A stretch of 64,000 bases of DNA from Panicum virgatum (GCF_016808335.1 NC_053138.1:11897900-11961899); one strand, 5' to 3'; positions 12,390-31,724 are shown, counted from the first letter of the stretch. The notes: generated by a model not told the origin, from the sequence alone. Program-made: numbers and translations.

Positions 12390-12394
12390 ATATA
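12329..12394. repeat. (AT)n microsatellite
   Basis: About 33 dinucleotide units with one TT interruption. It directly abuts the right end of the hAT-like MITE. Confidence 0.95.
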
Positions 12395-12399
12395 GTGCA

Positions 12400-14509
12400 A
12401 CTTGTACGAGAAAAACAAATATATTACAGACAGAGTATAATCTTGTAAAATTTGGTGTGGGATATTTGTGATAAATATATAGCTTAACTTTATACAAATA
12501 ATTTTTGGGGGTAGATTGTCTGGAAAAGCAAAGTCCTCGTGAGTTTTTTTTTGTACCTCTGTTCCAAAGAGTTCACAAAAGACTAGTATGCTTTATGCAT
12601 ATGGAACAAATCTAAGCTGCGGACAAATCATTTGATTTTCTCGTATCTTTATCTCCCTATACCCTCTCATCTCTTTCTCCTTTGCTCACTTAATTTGAGA
12701 GAGCTAGTAGGCGTTGGTTGCTTGACAGCGACATACTTGTCATGCATCTAGATCCTTAACGATGTAGTTTTCCTACTTGATTACACTCTTTTAAAGGTAA
12801 ATAAATTGGCACGTGCAGTGGAATATAATTTGGATCTAGCTAGTGGACGCAAAAAGAGAGCAAAAGAATTATCTTCTCCGATCCTCGTCAATATTCTATA
12901 GCTACTTTTGGAGTTCTTTCTTTAATTAATAATTGACTGAATTATTTTGTGGTCGATAAAGCTTTCAGATTTTGTGAGTGCTAATGTGCTGCCACGCAGT
13001 AAATAAAGAAAAATCATCTGGAGAAGATAAGAAAAAAATCGTGTATTCCAAATAATTTCTTCTGCCCCGTGTTGCGTCTGTGCCAGTACAGTTTTGACCT
13101 TACCTCTCTCTATGTATATGTGCTAGTGTACAGTACGAAATAATGGAAGCTGCATAATACATGCCAGTATAGTACAGCACTGCTAAAATTCATTAATGAA
13201 TGACGTGCAACGCAAAAAGCTTTCCCTCAGCAAAGCTTATCTAAATGGTTCAAATTTTTTTTTGCAAGTATAGAAAATTTCCAGCATTTTGAATTTCTTT
13301 TTGGATACGAATAGCGCAAATTATCCGAAAGCGCTAGTCCAGCCTCAAAAGAGAGAAGCGAGATGGGTTTATTTGGAGCGAAAGCCGCAGTCACGAAATG
13401 GAAGGCACCGAGCGGCCTCCTCACTCCGTCGATCACCACCAGCTGGCCGGCTGGAGACGAAGAGAGGTCGAAACCGACACCCTCCGCGACCAGCTGCATG
13501 CCGCCTCCTCGCCGGGCCGCACATCGATCAAATCGATCGCACGGCGCGCGGGGGGCTGTCCGGCCGCTTCCGATCCGGCGTCATCTGCCGTGTCTTCTCC
13601 GGCAGACTCGCAGGAAGAAGACAGCGCGGGTCGTCGCCGTCTCCATCTCGTCCGAATGCACACGGCGACGGCGACGGCGACGGCGACGGGGATCCGTGAG
13701 CCAGCTGGTGTGGCGTCGCTGTTTGGCACTGGCCTGGCTTGCTCGGATTTTGTTCCGATCCCTCCACGGAGGGATTAGAGCCTAATTTAGTTTGACGAGC
13801 GATAATGCAGCCGGTCTCACCGAAAGAAACTCTGCCCTGGGTTCGAGGTTAGGAAGCGGATTAGGCGACGTTGAACCTGCTAAGCGCCCAGGACTAGTAG
13901 TTCCTGACGTGAGCATATATAGCAATCCCATTCCCATCCTCCTAGACTATTGCGCGGTTCCAGTGATGTCACGATGCACCGAGGAATCGAGAGGCAGGCA
14001 CGTCAGCTGGTAGTTGGATCGTTCTGCTAGATTGGGAAGAGAAGCTGGTTCCTTGCCACGGTGGTCTCTTGTGCTTCGGCCTGCTAACGGGGCTAAACCT
14101 ATCTCTTACTCATCCCACCCCAATGCTCATCGAAATCAAATGGCGACCTAACCTGCTCAACTAAATAACCCATCTTGTCCGCCCATTTGATGCTTAAACT
14201 CATAGTTATGTGGCTAAACCTACTAATTGAAACTTCCAAGTTCCAACCCATAGTTAACTATATATAATTATATATACAAATTTACTGGCTCCGCTCCTGA
14301 TATGGGGTCACGTGTAGGTTAGTCACACTGCTTTAAACAGAGTAGCTGTCAATCATATTGAATCATCTCCAATCAAATAGGCTATTCTGTTAAAGAAAAA
14401 TTAGTCTTTCTTTAAATTTAGCGTTGATTTCCTATAGAAATTTGATCTAATTTTATCAAAAGACATACACTATGCAATGGTTTTCATTTTCTTGAAGGGG
14501 GAGAGGGGC
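12400..14509. other. Intergenic region with a GC-rich low-complexity patch
   Basis: 12400-13280 is AT-rich with nothing recognisable. A GC-rich patch at 13330-13790 has open frames in several phases and a (GGCGAC)n hexamer at about 13660-13690; none matches a family I know and the frames contradict one another. 13800-14500 holds no recognisable element. Confidence 0.4.
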
Positions 14510-14653
14510 ATGGCCCCTGCCAGCACCACCTCGGTTTCGCCCGCTGCCTGTAGCCTCTCCGCAGCCGACGCAACCACCGCAGGCATCTCCGAGAATCCCC
14601 TGCTCTACCGCCTCCGCTTAAAGGCGGGAGATTACACGTTCCACACGAGCTAG
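14510..14653 (+). other. Coding-like fragment, unrecognised
   Basis: A 47-codon open frame starting MAPASTTSVSPAACSLS and ending GDYTFHTS before TAG. It is GC-rich inside AT-rich DNA and lies about 170 bp before a copy of the dispersed repeat described at 14826. It may be a piece of a captured gene. No function is proposed. Confidence 0.2.
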
Positions 14654-14825
14654 GGTGGATGCGAGCCAAGCACAAGGAAGAAGATGTACCCAGGGGACGG
14701 CCGGCGCAAGGCGATGGCGTTCCGGCGAGCCACGGTGGAGGATTGGATGCTGATTCAATCGGTATTTTGAAAAACTAGCAGAGATGCACATGCGGTACGC
14801 ATGTGTTTAAAAAAACTACTGATAG

Positions 14826-14881
14826 GTGGGTCCAGCGCGAGCGGTATGATGGTCCGATCCGAGTGAGAAACATTTTCAATT
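14826..14881 (+). repeat. Dispersed repeat, partial copy 1
   Basis: Reads GTGGGTCCAGCGCGAGCG and then GGTCCGATCCGAGTGAGAAA, matching the middle of the longer copies at 16790-16977 and 17770-17957. It breaks off after TTTTCAATT. Confidence 0.6.
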
Positions 14882-15271
14882 AATGCGACATGCACGTGAT
14901 TAAAAAAACAGACTTTAGTGACTTTGATGAAGAAGTAACTATGCAATTAAACAGATCAAAGTTTAAAATAGTCAATCTACCGATCCTCATTTGTCCAACT
15001 GATTGTTCCTTATGATTAAAGAAAGGTAAGAATTTTAACACATTAGCAGGTGCTAAAATATTAATCAATCAATCTGGAGAATACAATAGCTGTCTGACTT
15101 GGCGTGTTTAACACTAACCGATGCAAACTCTAACTTTATCTGCTTCCTTGCTTCTCATGCCCCCTACCGCGTGAAAATATGGGTTACACAATGATCAAAG
15201 GTATCAGCTTACTAACCTATCAGGATTAGACGAAATTTTTACACTTCCTCAAAAAAAAAATAGCAAATAAA

Positions 15272-15418
15272 TCAAGAGAAGAATGAAGGGTTAGGAGCCC
15301 AGACACTCTCGAGGAATCGCCGAATTGGCGTGGCACGGGTCCATTCGTCGATGGCCTTGCTGACAAAGTCGTAGAGCCAGGAAGGCCGGGCAGCTACGAC
15401 TTGCTCCCCCGCGTCCTG
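15272..15418 (-). other. Coding-like fragment, unrecognised (minus strand)
   Basis: The minus strand reads through about 48 codons with amphipathic, protein-like composition (for example PSWLYDFVSKAIDEW and IRRFLESVWAPNP) before TGA. It is GC-rich relative to its flanks, with no ATG or partner exon found. Probably debris of a gene; family not recognised. Confidence 0.25.
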
Positions 15419-15654
15419 TTAGTGAGGCTCCTAGGGCAATTATATTAATCACACGGCCTATATAACTTCTTGAGCTATGTCTTCATTGACCAGTTTCTTT
15501 TTTTTTCTTTTGTCTCATTCGCTAACTTTATCCAAAGTCACTGTCATTTTTTTACTATACTTCAATAAGATGTTTCCAAAATATTTTTATTCCTCCCAGA
15601 ACAATTTATTCTTACAAAAATTTTATCTTGTTCTTGGAACATTTTTTTCTGTGA

Positions 15655-15960
15655 AACACAGTACAAACGCAGACGCTCACAAATGCACGCACACTCACTC
15701 ACCTCTATGAATACATGCACGCAACCCTACCCCTCCGAAAGAGTAAGCCGGTAGATCCTCGAGATAGACAAAGTCACCACTGGCACTTCGCTATCGACGG
15801 GCACGTCACCTACTATGGAAAAATAGAGCAGGTTAAATCCTGGAATAAATTCAAAAAAACACAAGCACCAGTACCGAGTCAAAGGTTCGAACCTTGGTAG
15901 GCAGATTCCACCACAAAAAACCTTACCAGCGAAGCTATGCTCAGTCCGTGTTCTCAAAAT
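15655..15960 (-). mobile_element. tRNA-derived SINE-like element
   Basis: On the minus strand an A-box-like TAGCTTCGCTGG is followed about 36 nt later by a B box GGTTCGAACC. The body that follows resembles a repeat widely dispersed in grasses and ends in a CA-rich tail (GCACACTCACTC on the plus strand). No target duplication was resolved, so the boundaries are approximate. Confidence 0.5.
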
Positions 15961-16342
15961 ATTTTGTTTTGTTCTCATAACAATTTCTATTGTTGATAGA
16001 ATACATTTCATTATGTAGAATATTTTTTTATTTGTTTCAGAATTATTTAATATTTTAAGGATAATAAAATTGTTGTAGTTTCATCATCAAATTATTTCCA
16101 ACTAAAAAGGATCTAAACATATTAAGTATAATCTTATTTTGAAAATCTGATCAAGAGAAACATAATGATATAAGCAAAATTTATGGGATGCAATTTTTCT
16201 TCATTAAATGCACATACTAATCTTGGTTTTTTTTCTCGATACGTGTGCCATAGTGGAGGTCTTTTTGGCCGAGCTGCCCGAGCATGCACCTGCCGATTTT
16301 TTTTCCTGTCGGGAGCAGTTTCACATTCGGATAACGACGGCA

Positions 16343-16791
16343 ATGGGCGGCGGCGGAACGACGGGGCTGGTCGGCGCTGCGCTCGCCGTGGTGCTGCTCC
16401 CGTGGCTGTGGGTGGTGCTGGCGCACCTGGTGTGGCCCCCTCGCGCCGTGCCGCGGGCGTTCGCGCGGCAGGGTGTCAACGGGCTGCCGTACCGCCTCCT
16501 CGTCGGCAACAACATGGAGGTGAAGGTGATGTGCGCGGCGGCCGGCGGCGAGGCGCTGGACCGGGGGTCCCACGACATCGTCCCCCGCGTGCTGCCGCAC
16601 TACCGCGCGTGGGCGGCGCGCCACGGCCGGGTGTTCCTGTCGTGGGCCGGCCCGACGCCGACGCTGTGCGTGGGCAGCTACAACATGGCGAGGCGGGTGC
16701 TTGCGGACAGGGTGGGGTTGTTCGTGAAGCCGGACCCGGGCCCCACCATCATGGCGCTGCTGGGCATGAGCCCGGGTATCATACATGGGTA
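16343..16791 (+). pseudogene. Cytochrome P450 first-exon fragment (CYP72-clan-like)
   Basis: The ATG at 16343 opens about 149 residues. There is an N-terminal membrane anchor (LVGAALAVVLLPWLWVVLAH), then the WPP hinge, RAFARQGVNGLPYRLLVGNN, HDIVPRVLPHYRAWAARHG and FLSWAGPTPTLCVGSYNM. This is the pattern of CYP709/CYP734/CYP735-type enzymes, which need about 500 residues including I-helix, ExxR and heme Cys; all of these are absent. The frame stops right after IIHG, where ATGG|GTAGAG looks like the original exon-1 donor. The following base begins a dispersed repeat (16790-16977), not a second exon. It is therefore a truncated, probably transposed first exon. Confidence 0.8.
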
Positions 16792-16977
16792 GAGGGAGGT
16801 GCGGTGAGAGAAAAAAAATTTTTTTTTTTGGCAGAAACGCTCTCCAACTCGCTATTTCTATGGGTCTATCCTCCCTCTCACCTCCCTCGACCCCGACAGA
16901 TGGGTCAAGCGTGAGGAGTACGGTGGGTCCGATCCGGGTGAGAAAAATTTTCAATTGTTTTCGATCTTTATAGTATA
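16790..16977 (+). repeat. Dispersed repeat, copy 2
   Basis: Starts GTAGAGGGAGGTGCGGTGAG and contains GGCAGAAACGCTCTCCAACT. It ends TTTTCGATCTTTATAGTATA. It is similar along its full length to 17770-17957. It directly abuts the P450 fragment, so it may be one end of the element that moved that exon. Superfamily not determined. Confidence 0.7.
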
Positions 16978-17769
16978 GATAAATAATGATTATGACGGAA
17001 CTCTCGGCAGATATATATATCATATACTCACAAAGTCAGTTTTGGGCTATTAATTACGTCAATATAATTGTGCATGGCCACATGTGTTTCATGATTTTTT
17101 TTACTAAAAAAGGGTACGTAATGAGATATGGTAAAAGGAAATATATGTGATGTTAGTCACATACATTTATTTTATCGTTGAACCTATGTCATGTGGGCCG
17201 ACCTGCTATTGTTTCTAGGAGCAAGTCATATCTCTTGCTCTTCACGTCCTTGCTTGCAATAACTGCTCGGGAGTTTGCAAGGTTCAATGGAATCAAAGTT
17301 GTAAACGTGTACATATAGAGTTGAATAGGCCATCTACTAAATGTGTACATCAAAGTTGTAAACAATGGAATCAAAGTTGCAAAATACTTCTTTTAATTTA
17401 AATAGGCCCTAACAGCTTTATCTCAACTAATAGTGCAGAGTCCGTTTGTTCCTCTAATTAAGTTGGCCCACATATCATTGGCTACGTGAGCTCTCAGATA
17501 TGTGTATCGTGTACTAATACACCAGTTAACTTCTAGAAGGCTGGTTGAGTTTCGATGATTGAACGTGGCAAGTACAGACAAAGGTTGCGCACGCTTGCTT
17601 GGAGATATCTGGCCGGTTAGTTTATATCTGGTGTGTGTGTGTATATATATAGAAACATCCACTGGTGTTGGCTATTGGGATCGAAAGAGTCCTGGTGCGG
17701 TGGGTACGAACGAGGAGAGTCCGAGTTCTTCTATGTGCGCGGATGACAAGAGTCAAGAGGGGCGGGTGG

Positions 17770-17957
17770 ATAGGTGAGGGATTGGTAAGAAAAACAATTA
17801 GATTTTGGCAGAAACACTCTCTAACTCGCAATTTTTATGGGTCTACACCTCTTCCCACCTCCCTCCATCCTGACACGCGGGTCCAGTGTGAGGGGTACGG
17901 TAGACCCAATATAGATGAAAAAGATTTTCAATTATTTTCGATCTTTATAGTATAGAT
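17770..17957 (+). repeat. Dispersed repeat, copy 3
   Basis: Parallel to copy 2: GGCAGAAACACTCTCTAACT, a GGGTCCAGTGTGAGGGGTAC block and the same terminus TTTTCGATCTTTATAGTATA. About 0.8 kb separates it from copy 2 in direct orientation. Confidence 0.7.
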
Positions 17958-19394
17958 ATACCTAGATATTTACAAACAACCCACTAATTCGGACTGTGAT
18001 GTGATTAATATCCGCGATCCAATTATTTACACTTTATATTTTCAAATAACCTCTAATTCGGAGCGCGGCTATAGATCGCGATCCGAATAGTTGCAAAATT
18101 TTCATATAGGTTCCTGGTTCGGCGCCCGTAATCCCTCCTCTCTGCTTCCGCTGGGGCCATTTTTCGGGTGAAACCTGTGTTCATTCAGATTTGTCACAGG
18201 CAAGACGGTGAAAACACGGTCGCGGAGTCAGAGCCTTGCCAATTCCACCATGGCGTTGTATGGTTCGTAGACCTTTCATAATATCCAATACGGCTTGATA
18301 TACGAGAATACAAAACGACATAAGGGTTTGTGACCTTTCATAATAGAATCTGGCCTAATTTCTACTATTCTCTCATATTCAAAATCTACTCACACTATTT
18401 CTTTGGAAAACTAATCTACCTGACCTTATGACGGTAGAGCGAATACTTCTGACGTCGTGCGGTAGAGGTGATCACGACGGAGCGAGTGATTACACTAAGG
18501 GTTTGTGGCCGTAGACACCAGGTACGGTGCTGACATCTTTCGTGGCCAAACTGCCGTCCCCTGCTGTCCGGCCACGTTTGTGATTTGACGACGACCGCCG
18601 CTGGCGGCGGCCCATGAATTCCGTCAATCTGACGGGCACAGCCTTGGCTGTACTAGCAGGACTCCGGCCACAGCTGCGTGGGTGGCAAAATGTCTACGAA
18701 GGAACCAGTTATTTGCATCGCGCGTCCATACCTATCCAGCAAAGTCCCATGCCTCGTCTCAAAAATCAGGCAAGAATTACATAGCGCCACTGTCCTGAAA
18801 TACCATTAGCTACACTGACCAGGGAACCATGCCCAGACATCGTACCGCTGGCTCCATCTGTAGTGCTGGAGTTTCATAGGAAGCAGCTCAATTTCTATCG
18901 AACCTGGCGAAAATTCAAGGATTTCCTAACGGACTAAGACATTCCTGCAAATGAAAAAGAAAACTAGGCATTTTCAGGCTAAGACACCACAGCTCACGGA
19001 TAAAGCTCCAACGGAAGATCTCTGATGAGCATCAAACAGTACAAGCACAGGTCAACCAACCACAATGGCTATCCTAACACAGTTTACCACCTCTTCATTT
19101 ACTCCATATATGTTAAAACGGATCAAGAGCTGCCACACGGAAGGCAACAATCTAATACTATGCCAACCTGGGCAACCAGCGTCAAGAAGCAAATACCCAG
19201 ACCTGCCCATCTCGGTTCTCACCCGAAACACACTGAAAAGATACCTCTAGTTTGTACAGCAAAAGGTGCTCGCCAACGATCAGAAGGGCACGGGACCTGA
19301 ATAAAAGCAGGCAGGTCTCTTCAGATGCAGCCACATCATCGAGGGGCACTGATGCTGGTGTAGGACAGGGTGCTTCAGGAAACTGCAGGGGAGA
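17958..19394. other. Intergenic DNA and likely kinase 3' UTR
   Basis: No coding potential is recognised. The part just below 19395 is probably the 3' UTR of the minus-strand kinase gene. Around 18250-18370 a short phrase (GACCTTTCATAATA) occurs twice; its significance is unknown. Confidence 0.4.
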
Positions 19395-26477
<7,083 letters not shown>

Positions 26478-27498
26478 GCCCGACCCCGACCCCGACCCCG
26501 ACCCCAGCCCCAGCCCCGCTCTCCTCTCCTCTCCTCTCCCACGTTCGTCGCTTCTCGCCGCGGCGAGCTCTCCAACTGTTTCCTCTCCTCCTTTTCTACT
26601 CGCACTCCCCCGATTTCCTTTTTGTTTTCAAGCGCTTCTCTATGCGCGCACCGCGCAGGCCCGCCTGCGGCCGATCTTTGCTATAGGGTAAGTTCGAGGT
26701 CAGAGGCTCAGAGTAAACTAATTGCGCTGTGATGGCGGGTTAAAAAGGCTGGAGACAGCTGTGAGCAAGCTTTCGCTTTGCTTAGCTTGGCAACAGGTAT
26801 TGCGGCGGGGCGGGGCGGGGCGGCGCGCGGGGGCATCGGAGAGGGGAAGGCAACGCAACGCAACGGAACGGCCGAGCCCCGCGGAACGCGAGGGGGTGTG
26901 ACCGTGTGAGCCTTTTCCGTTCCGGTTCGCGGGAGCAATTAACTACCGCCCGCCGGTTTTTGTGCTCTGCGTTTCGGGGAGGTGAAGCGCACTCCATGTG
27001 ACTGTGTGAGGTGTATAGAGCATATTTTTAAGCACCGTGTTCAGAGGGCACCTGATAAATTTTGGGCAACCGACGATTGATTTATCTTGTCTTTTTCTTC
27101 CTGCGATCTTCCCTTTCTAGAATTGTGCCCATTCTACGATGCTACAGTAACCTACTGAAGGGAGTTGCCTTGTCCCGAGTCACAAACGATCGAAACAGCA
27201 TGCTAGACTAGTAGTAGTTTGTAACTCTGCAACGTCCGCAACCTCAAGTTGCTAGATGAATCCGCACCCACCGCGATTCGTTAGACTTCCCGCGCAGTGT
27301 AATCTTGTTTAAAGAAACAGAAAATGGTTCTCCTGTAGAACATGTAAGTGTAGTCAGCTATCCATAATGAAGAACGATCCAATATTTTTTTCGTGACCGT
27401 ATCTGAGCACGTTTTTCATTAAAAGAGGAAACAAAAATATTTATAAAGAGTCAGTTACAGAGAAGTGGAACCAATCACGGTCTTAGCGCACTGAACGA
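26478..27498. other. Kinase 5' leader/promoter and intergenic DNA
   Basis: 26478-26900 is a GC-rich promoter-like island upstream of the kinase ATG, with (CCCCGA)n and CT-rich tracts and many spurious open frames. 26950-27498 is AT-richer with no recognised gene; its right end belongs to the LINE remnant. Confidence 0.5.
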
Positions 27499-28550
27499 TT
27501 ACATATCAACCGCGTTGCGACCTGGTACCCGGCCTAAAGCACTCGCAGCAACATCTAAACGCCTAAAACTTGCCTGGACCCAAAGAACAATTTCATCAGC
27601 AACCCTGAAAACCACATCTTGAACAGTCTGCACTTGGCGGTCGAACGTCCTGTTGTTCCTTTCTTTCCAAAGAAGCCAGCAAATGAGAACCACCATGGAA
27701 TCAAAACAGTTGCGACCATTCTTTGGAATACCTTTCCTTGCAACCGGCCACCAATCAGACAGATTAGTCGTGTGCATGGTGGGAGCGACCATTTCCCAAC
27801 ATAGCACTGTAGCATCCTAAACCAAATCTCCCGTGAAAAGGGACAACCCACAAGCAAAGTGATCAATGGTCTCCGACAACTAGGAGCATAAGACACACGT
27901 GTCATCATTGTGTAGACCATGTCGTTTGCGACGATCAGCAGTCCAGCATCTATCATGTAGTACCAACCACATGAAGAATTTGCACTTGCCTGGAGCCTGT
28001 GTTTTGAGGAGGATTTTTGCTCCCTTAATTGGGTGCTGACCCATGAAGAAGAATCTGTACGCGGATGCAGTAGTAGAGATCTTACCTTATCCCGTGTCCA
28101 CATCAAACAAACATGATCGCTCCGATTTATGTCTAGTTAGGTCCCAAATGCGCAAGTATTCCAGGAGCACTTGCACAGTCAATGCACCTGAAATGTCTTG
28201 GACCCACCGATCCTCATGCAGGCCTTGTGCTACTGTTCTCGATTGTTTAGCACGTGTGGGAACAGCATTAAAAAGGCACGGAGCAATATCTTCGACAAAT
28301 TTACCCTGGATCCACCGATCCATCCAGAAGAGGGCCCTCTGACCATTGCCAATCTCAACATAGATGGAGGCATTGAACATTGCCTCAACGACGTGTTCTG
28401 TGCTATCCGGGAGGTCGTGCCAAGGTCTTCATCCTCAGATCGCCGGTGCCAAAGCCATCTCATCCGCAAGGCATAACCGAAACGTTGCAAGTCGACGATA
28501 CCCAAACCTCCCAAATCTGGCAAACAACAGACTCTAGGCCACGCCAACAA
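27499..28550 (-). pseudogene. Decayed LINE: reverse transcriptase C-terminus and zinc-binding region
   Basis: Three overlapping minus-strand frames together follow the C-terminal part of plant L1-type ORF2. First comes PDLGGLGIVDLQRFGYALRM, typical of the region after the RT core. Next is EIGNGQRALFWMDRWIQGK, then a zf-RVT-like segment (CPFSREIWF), then a Trp-rich tail. Frame changes near 28380 and 27810 mark at least two frameshifts. The RT catalytic core is absent, so this is a 5'-truncated, inactive fragment. Confidence 0.8.
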
Positions 28551-29239
28551 ACAATGACCTCCTTTTGCTGCTTGGGCACCTCTCCAAAGAAAACCTCGTC
28601 TGAGACCGTCGATGCTAAGAGTATGCTGTCATGGGTACATTCAAGTTTGTTTGCGTCCTGAATTATTTGTATATTATTATGGAGTGACTGCTAATACTCT
28701 TAGAGCAAGTTTTATAGCAACGCCTGCTGCCCGCCCACTGCCGGCTGAGAGGCACTCATGATGGTGGCGGGCCCTAGCATTTCAGCCAATAAGAGCAGTG
28801 CTAAGTTCTCTCCGCCGGCTGCGGTCGGCGCATAGCGAAACGACCGCATGATTCTCTTACTCCACGTCAGCTCTTCGCCCGCTCCACGCCCTCGAGACAC
28901 GTGCTGGGGAGAGGACGCCCGACGCGGATTGGTCATTCGGTCCTGCTGCCGCAATGTACCGCCTGGCTCTTCTCGCCCTCTACATGTAATTTTGCAAAAA
29001 AACCCTCGATGAAATTGAAAATAGAACCCGCCGTCCCCATAATTTTGCAAAAGACCCCTATCCCTCTCCCCCCTCCCCGGCCTCCATCGCTCCCCCCCCC
29101 CCGCAGTCGCCGCCCTCCGTCCCTCCCCTTTCCCGTCTCCACGCCGCCGCCGTCCCTCCCCCTCCCGACCGCCGCCGCCGTCCCTCCCCCTCCCGACCGC
29201 CGCCCTTCCCCATGCCACCTCAGCGCGCCGCCCTCCGTG

Positions 29240-29445
29240 GAGGGCGCAGACGGCGGATCTAGGCCGGCGACATCGAGGCGAAACAGTGGGCGGCGGATTC
29301 GGTCCAGCGGCGTCGAGGCGGATCGATGGGCGGCGGATCCGGTTGCCAGCGTCGAGGCAGTGCAGCGGTAGGCGGATCCGGGCGGCGGCGGATCCGGGCG
29401 CCGGTGTCGAGGCGGCGGCGCTGGTGTCGAGGCGTCGAGGCGTCT
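29240..29445. repeat. GC-rich minisatellite (GGCGGATC / GTCGAGGCG units)
   Basis: About five imperfect units pair GGCGGCGGATCCGG with GTCGAGGCG. They lie directly upstream of the ACBP pseudogene. A second short duplication, ACATCTACTGCGGCCCCACC, occurs at about 29448 and 29532. Confidence 0.6.
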
Positions 29446-29581
29446 CGCACATCTACTGCGGCCCCACCACCGCCGCGCCGGGCGCTTCCCGCGCCGTCGA
29501 CGGCCTTCTCCACCCCGTCGCCCACGTCTTGCACATCTACTGCGGCCCCACCACCCTGCGCCGGCCGCCCAGGCGCACGTC

Positions 29582-30697
29582 GCCAAGCTCATCTCCACCG
29601 TCATCGCCTTCAAGGAGGACAACCTCCGCATCACGCGCTCTCCTCCGGCCTCCCCCACCGCCGCCGCCGCCTCCCGCTCCCCGGCACGCCCGGACACACC
29701 GGCCCCCCGGCGCCCCCGAAGCCCTCCCACGAAGGCGACGTCTCCAGCGACGGCGGCAGCGATAGCGACTGGGAGGGCGTGGAGAGCACCGAGCTCGACG
29801 AGGAGTTCAGCGCCTCCTCCGCCGCGTCAGGAACCAACGTTGTCCCTGGGCTCTACAGGGTATTCAAGATCGCCACCGAGGTGCCCTGCACCACGCCGCA
29901 GCCGTCCGCACTCAAGCTGAAAGCCCGTGCCAAGTGGTAGCTTCCAATCCCATCCCCTATCTCCCTTGCCGAATTCGGCTTTGGATTCATTGAATATTTA
30001 TCTCTCTGTTCACCTGTTCAGCTTTAGATTTAATTGAGGATTCATTGACATGCTGGGATAGGAAGCAAATGTAATATGATACTTCTATCTCTGCATAGTT
30101 CAGTAGTCGTAATTGTTATGGATCAAGCTTAATTATGCGCTTAGTACCTAAATTTACTTCTATTGAGTACCTTGCTCTGTTGTGACTTGTGTCCAAAGTG
30201 TATCGTCATGATCATCATGCTGCATAGCTCTGCTGTTCTCAAATATACCAGTATGAAGATGTCCTTTTGTGCATTGTGTTTCCAATCATTAGCAAGTACT
30301 TGAACTCATATATTAGCATCATACCACTGTGGTTGTTGATTTTAATAGTCAGTTCAGTTTAACATGTATCCATTTGTGATCTCAATATGCCAGGAATGCT
30401 TGGCATAAGCTGGGTGCTATGCCTACAGAAGAAGCTATGCAGGAGTACATCACAATAGTTGATGAGCTATTCCCTAACTGAGCTGCTGGTTCAGGCACGG
30501 TAAATTCTATATGTCCTTATCAACCACACTATTAGCTGCGATCTATACAGCAATCCTGATGACAGTGTTGGCCTATGCACGGCATCATTTCAGAGAAGGA
30601 AAGATGAAGATAGCATGGCTTCTGCATCAGGTTCGAAGGGACCCATGGGACCTGTCTTTAGCAGTTTCATGTATGAGGAAGATGAAGGAAATGAAGC
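29582..30697 (+). pseudogene. Broken ankyrin-type (class II) acyl-CoA-binding protein gene
   Basis: Class II plant ACBPs have an N-terminal membrane anchor, an acyl-CoA-binding domain and C-terminal ankyrin repeats. Here an anchor-region piece AKLISTVIAFKEDNLRITRS (29582 on) is in frame 2. The following acidic stretch (SDWEGVESTELDEEFSAS) and the ACB domain are in frame 1, so a frameshift separates them. Exon 29582-29937 joins exon 30394-30499 across an intron (AAGTG|GTAGC to CCAG|GAATG), restoring KARAKWNAWHKLGAMPTEEA. The conserved Trp codon after ELFPN is TGA (30479-30481), a nonsense change. A third exon, 30594-30697, reads RRKDEDSMASASGSKGPMG and FSSFMYEED. The N-terminal start and all ankyrin exons are missing. 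Introns are retained, so it arose by DNA-level copying, not retroposition. Confidence 0.8.
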
Positions 30698-31724
30698 GTA
30701 AGTGTTATTTACCTCATGTATGTCTTCTACAGCAGTTAATTCTACCTTTGTGGATGTGACAAGTCATATGAAGTAAGATGGCATTCTCACTGTTCTGTAC
30801 AGCTTAAGCTGTCTAATACTCTACTTGAGTAACTTAAGGAGCAGATTTTATTTAGGGTCAGCAATTTGTCATTGTGTGTGCTATTTGTGATATTGCAGGA
30901 GAGAGTCCTGAATATCTAACTTCATTGGGTGACAGAAAATTAATACATCAGCCTTTCTTCAGTTGAACAAATACTAATATCATGATATATAGCACCTTGC
31001 ATTAATATTGAAGATATACTAAAATTGGAGCTGGTTAGGTATATGTAGTTTCAGTACTCTCATGTTAATAAATTTCTAAGACTAATAAATTTTGAATATA
31101 TTTCTAAGACTAATAAATTTTGAATATATCTCATGGCATCGTGGGGCTTTGTTTCTTTCTGTACACACATGCCTGAAAGTTTTCTTATTTTGTGATGAAA
31201 GAAGTCAAACATCGGCAATATTTGGTGACAGATTTTTTCATGTTACTGATTAGTTGTCACAGGTCCTCCTGAGGATTCTTCTGCTCATGGAATTTTGTTA
31301 CAAACACAAAATATCATTCATGGAGAATCCCTTTTTCGTTCCAGTATTTTGGGACCTCATGAAAGAACTATAGGTCTTTGCCAACAAAGCTTCCTTTGAT
31401 TCTAGCTGTATCTTTTTTTTAGGGAAATTGCAACTGTATCTTTGCCAAGACGAGATAATACTACTGTTCTATGTATATATAGCCGAGTGCTGTACAGTTC
31501 AATTATTTTTTTGTACAAGTCAATTGTATCATATAGCTGACTTCTAAGCATATACTGATATACCGTAGAGCATATCTTGTGAATGAATAATATCTTTAGT
31601 TGGTAAATCCAAACTTTTGCAACTCCTTATTGCAGAGAGCCCAACCAAATGCAGGTGCTCATCCTCTACGGGCGCGGCGTAGCGCACCAATCTTCCTAGT
31701 AGTTAGTACTAGTACTAGGGTCTG
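30698..31724. other. AT-rich stretch, no gene seen
   Basis: A donor-like GTAAGT follows the last ACBP-like exon, but no ankyrin-coding exon could be found downstream. One local tandem duplication (TTTCTAAGACTAATAAATTT) occurs at about 31072-31125. Confidence 0.5.

Noticed and set aside
12329..12394. Open frame through the (AT)n tract encoding Tyr-Ile repeats
   Set aside because: Translation of a microsatellite, not a gene.
16217..17023. Long antisense open frame opposite the P450 fragment
   Set aside because: It is the shadow of a GC-rich coding exon; no domain is seen and the sense strand has clear P450 features.
28712..29940. Several long overlapping open frames on both strands in a GC-rich block
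   Set aside because: They contradict one another, are Arg/Pro/Gly-rich low complexity and overlap the ACBP pseudogene; only the ACBP-like segments match a known family.
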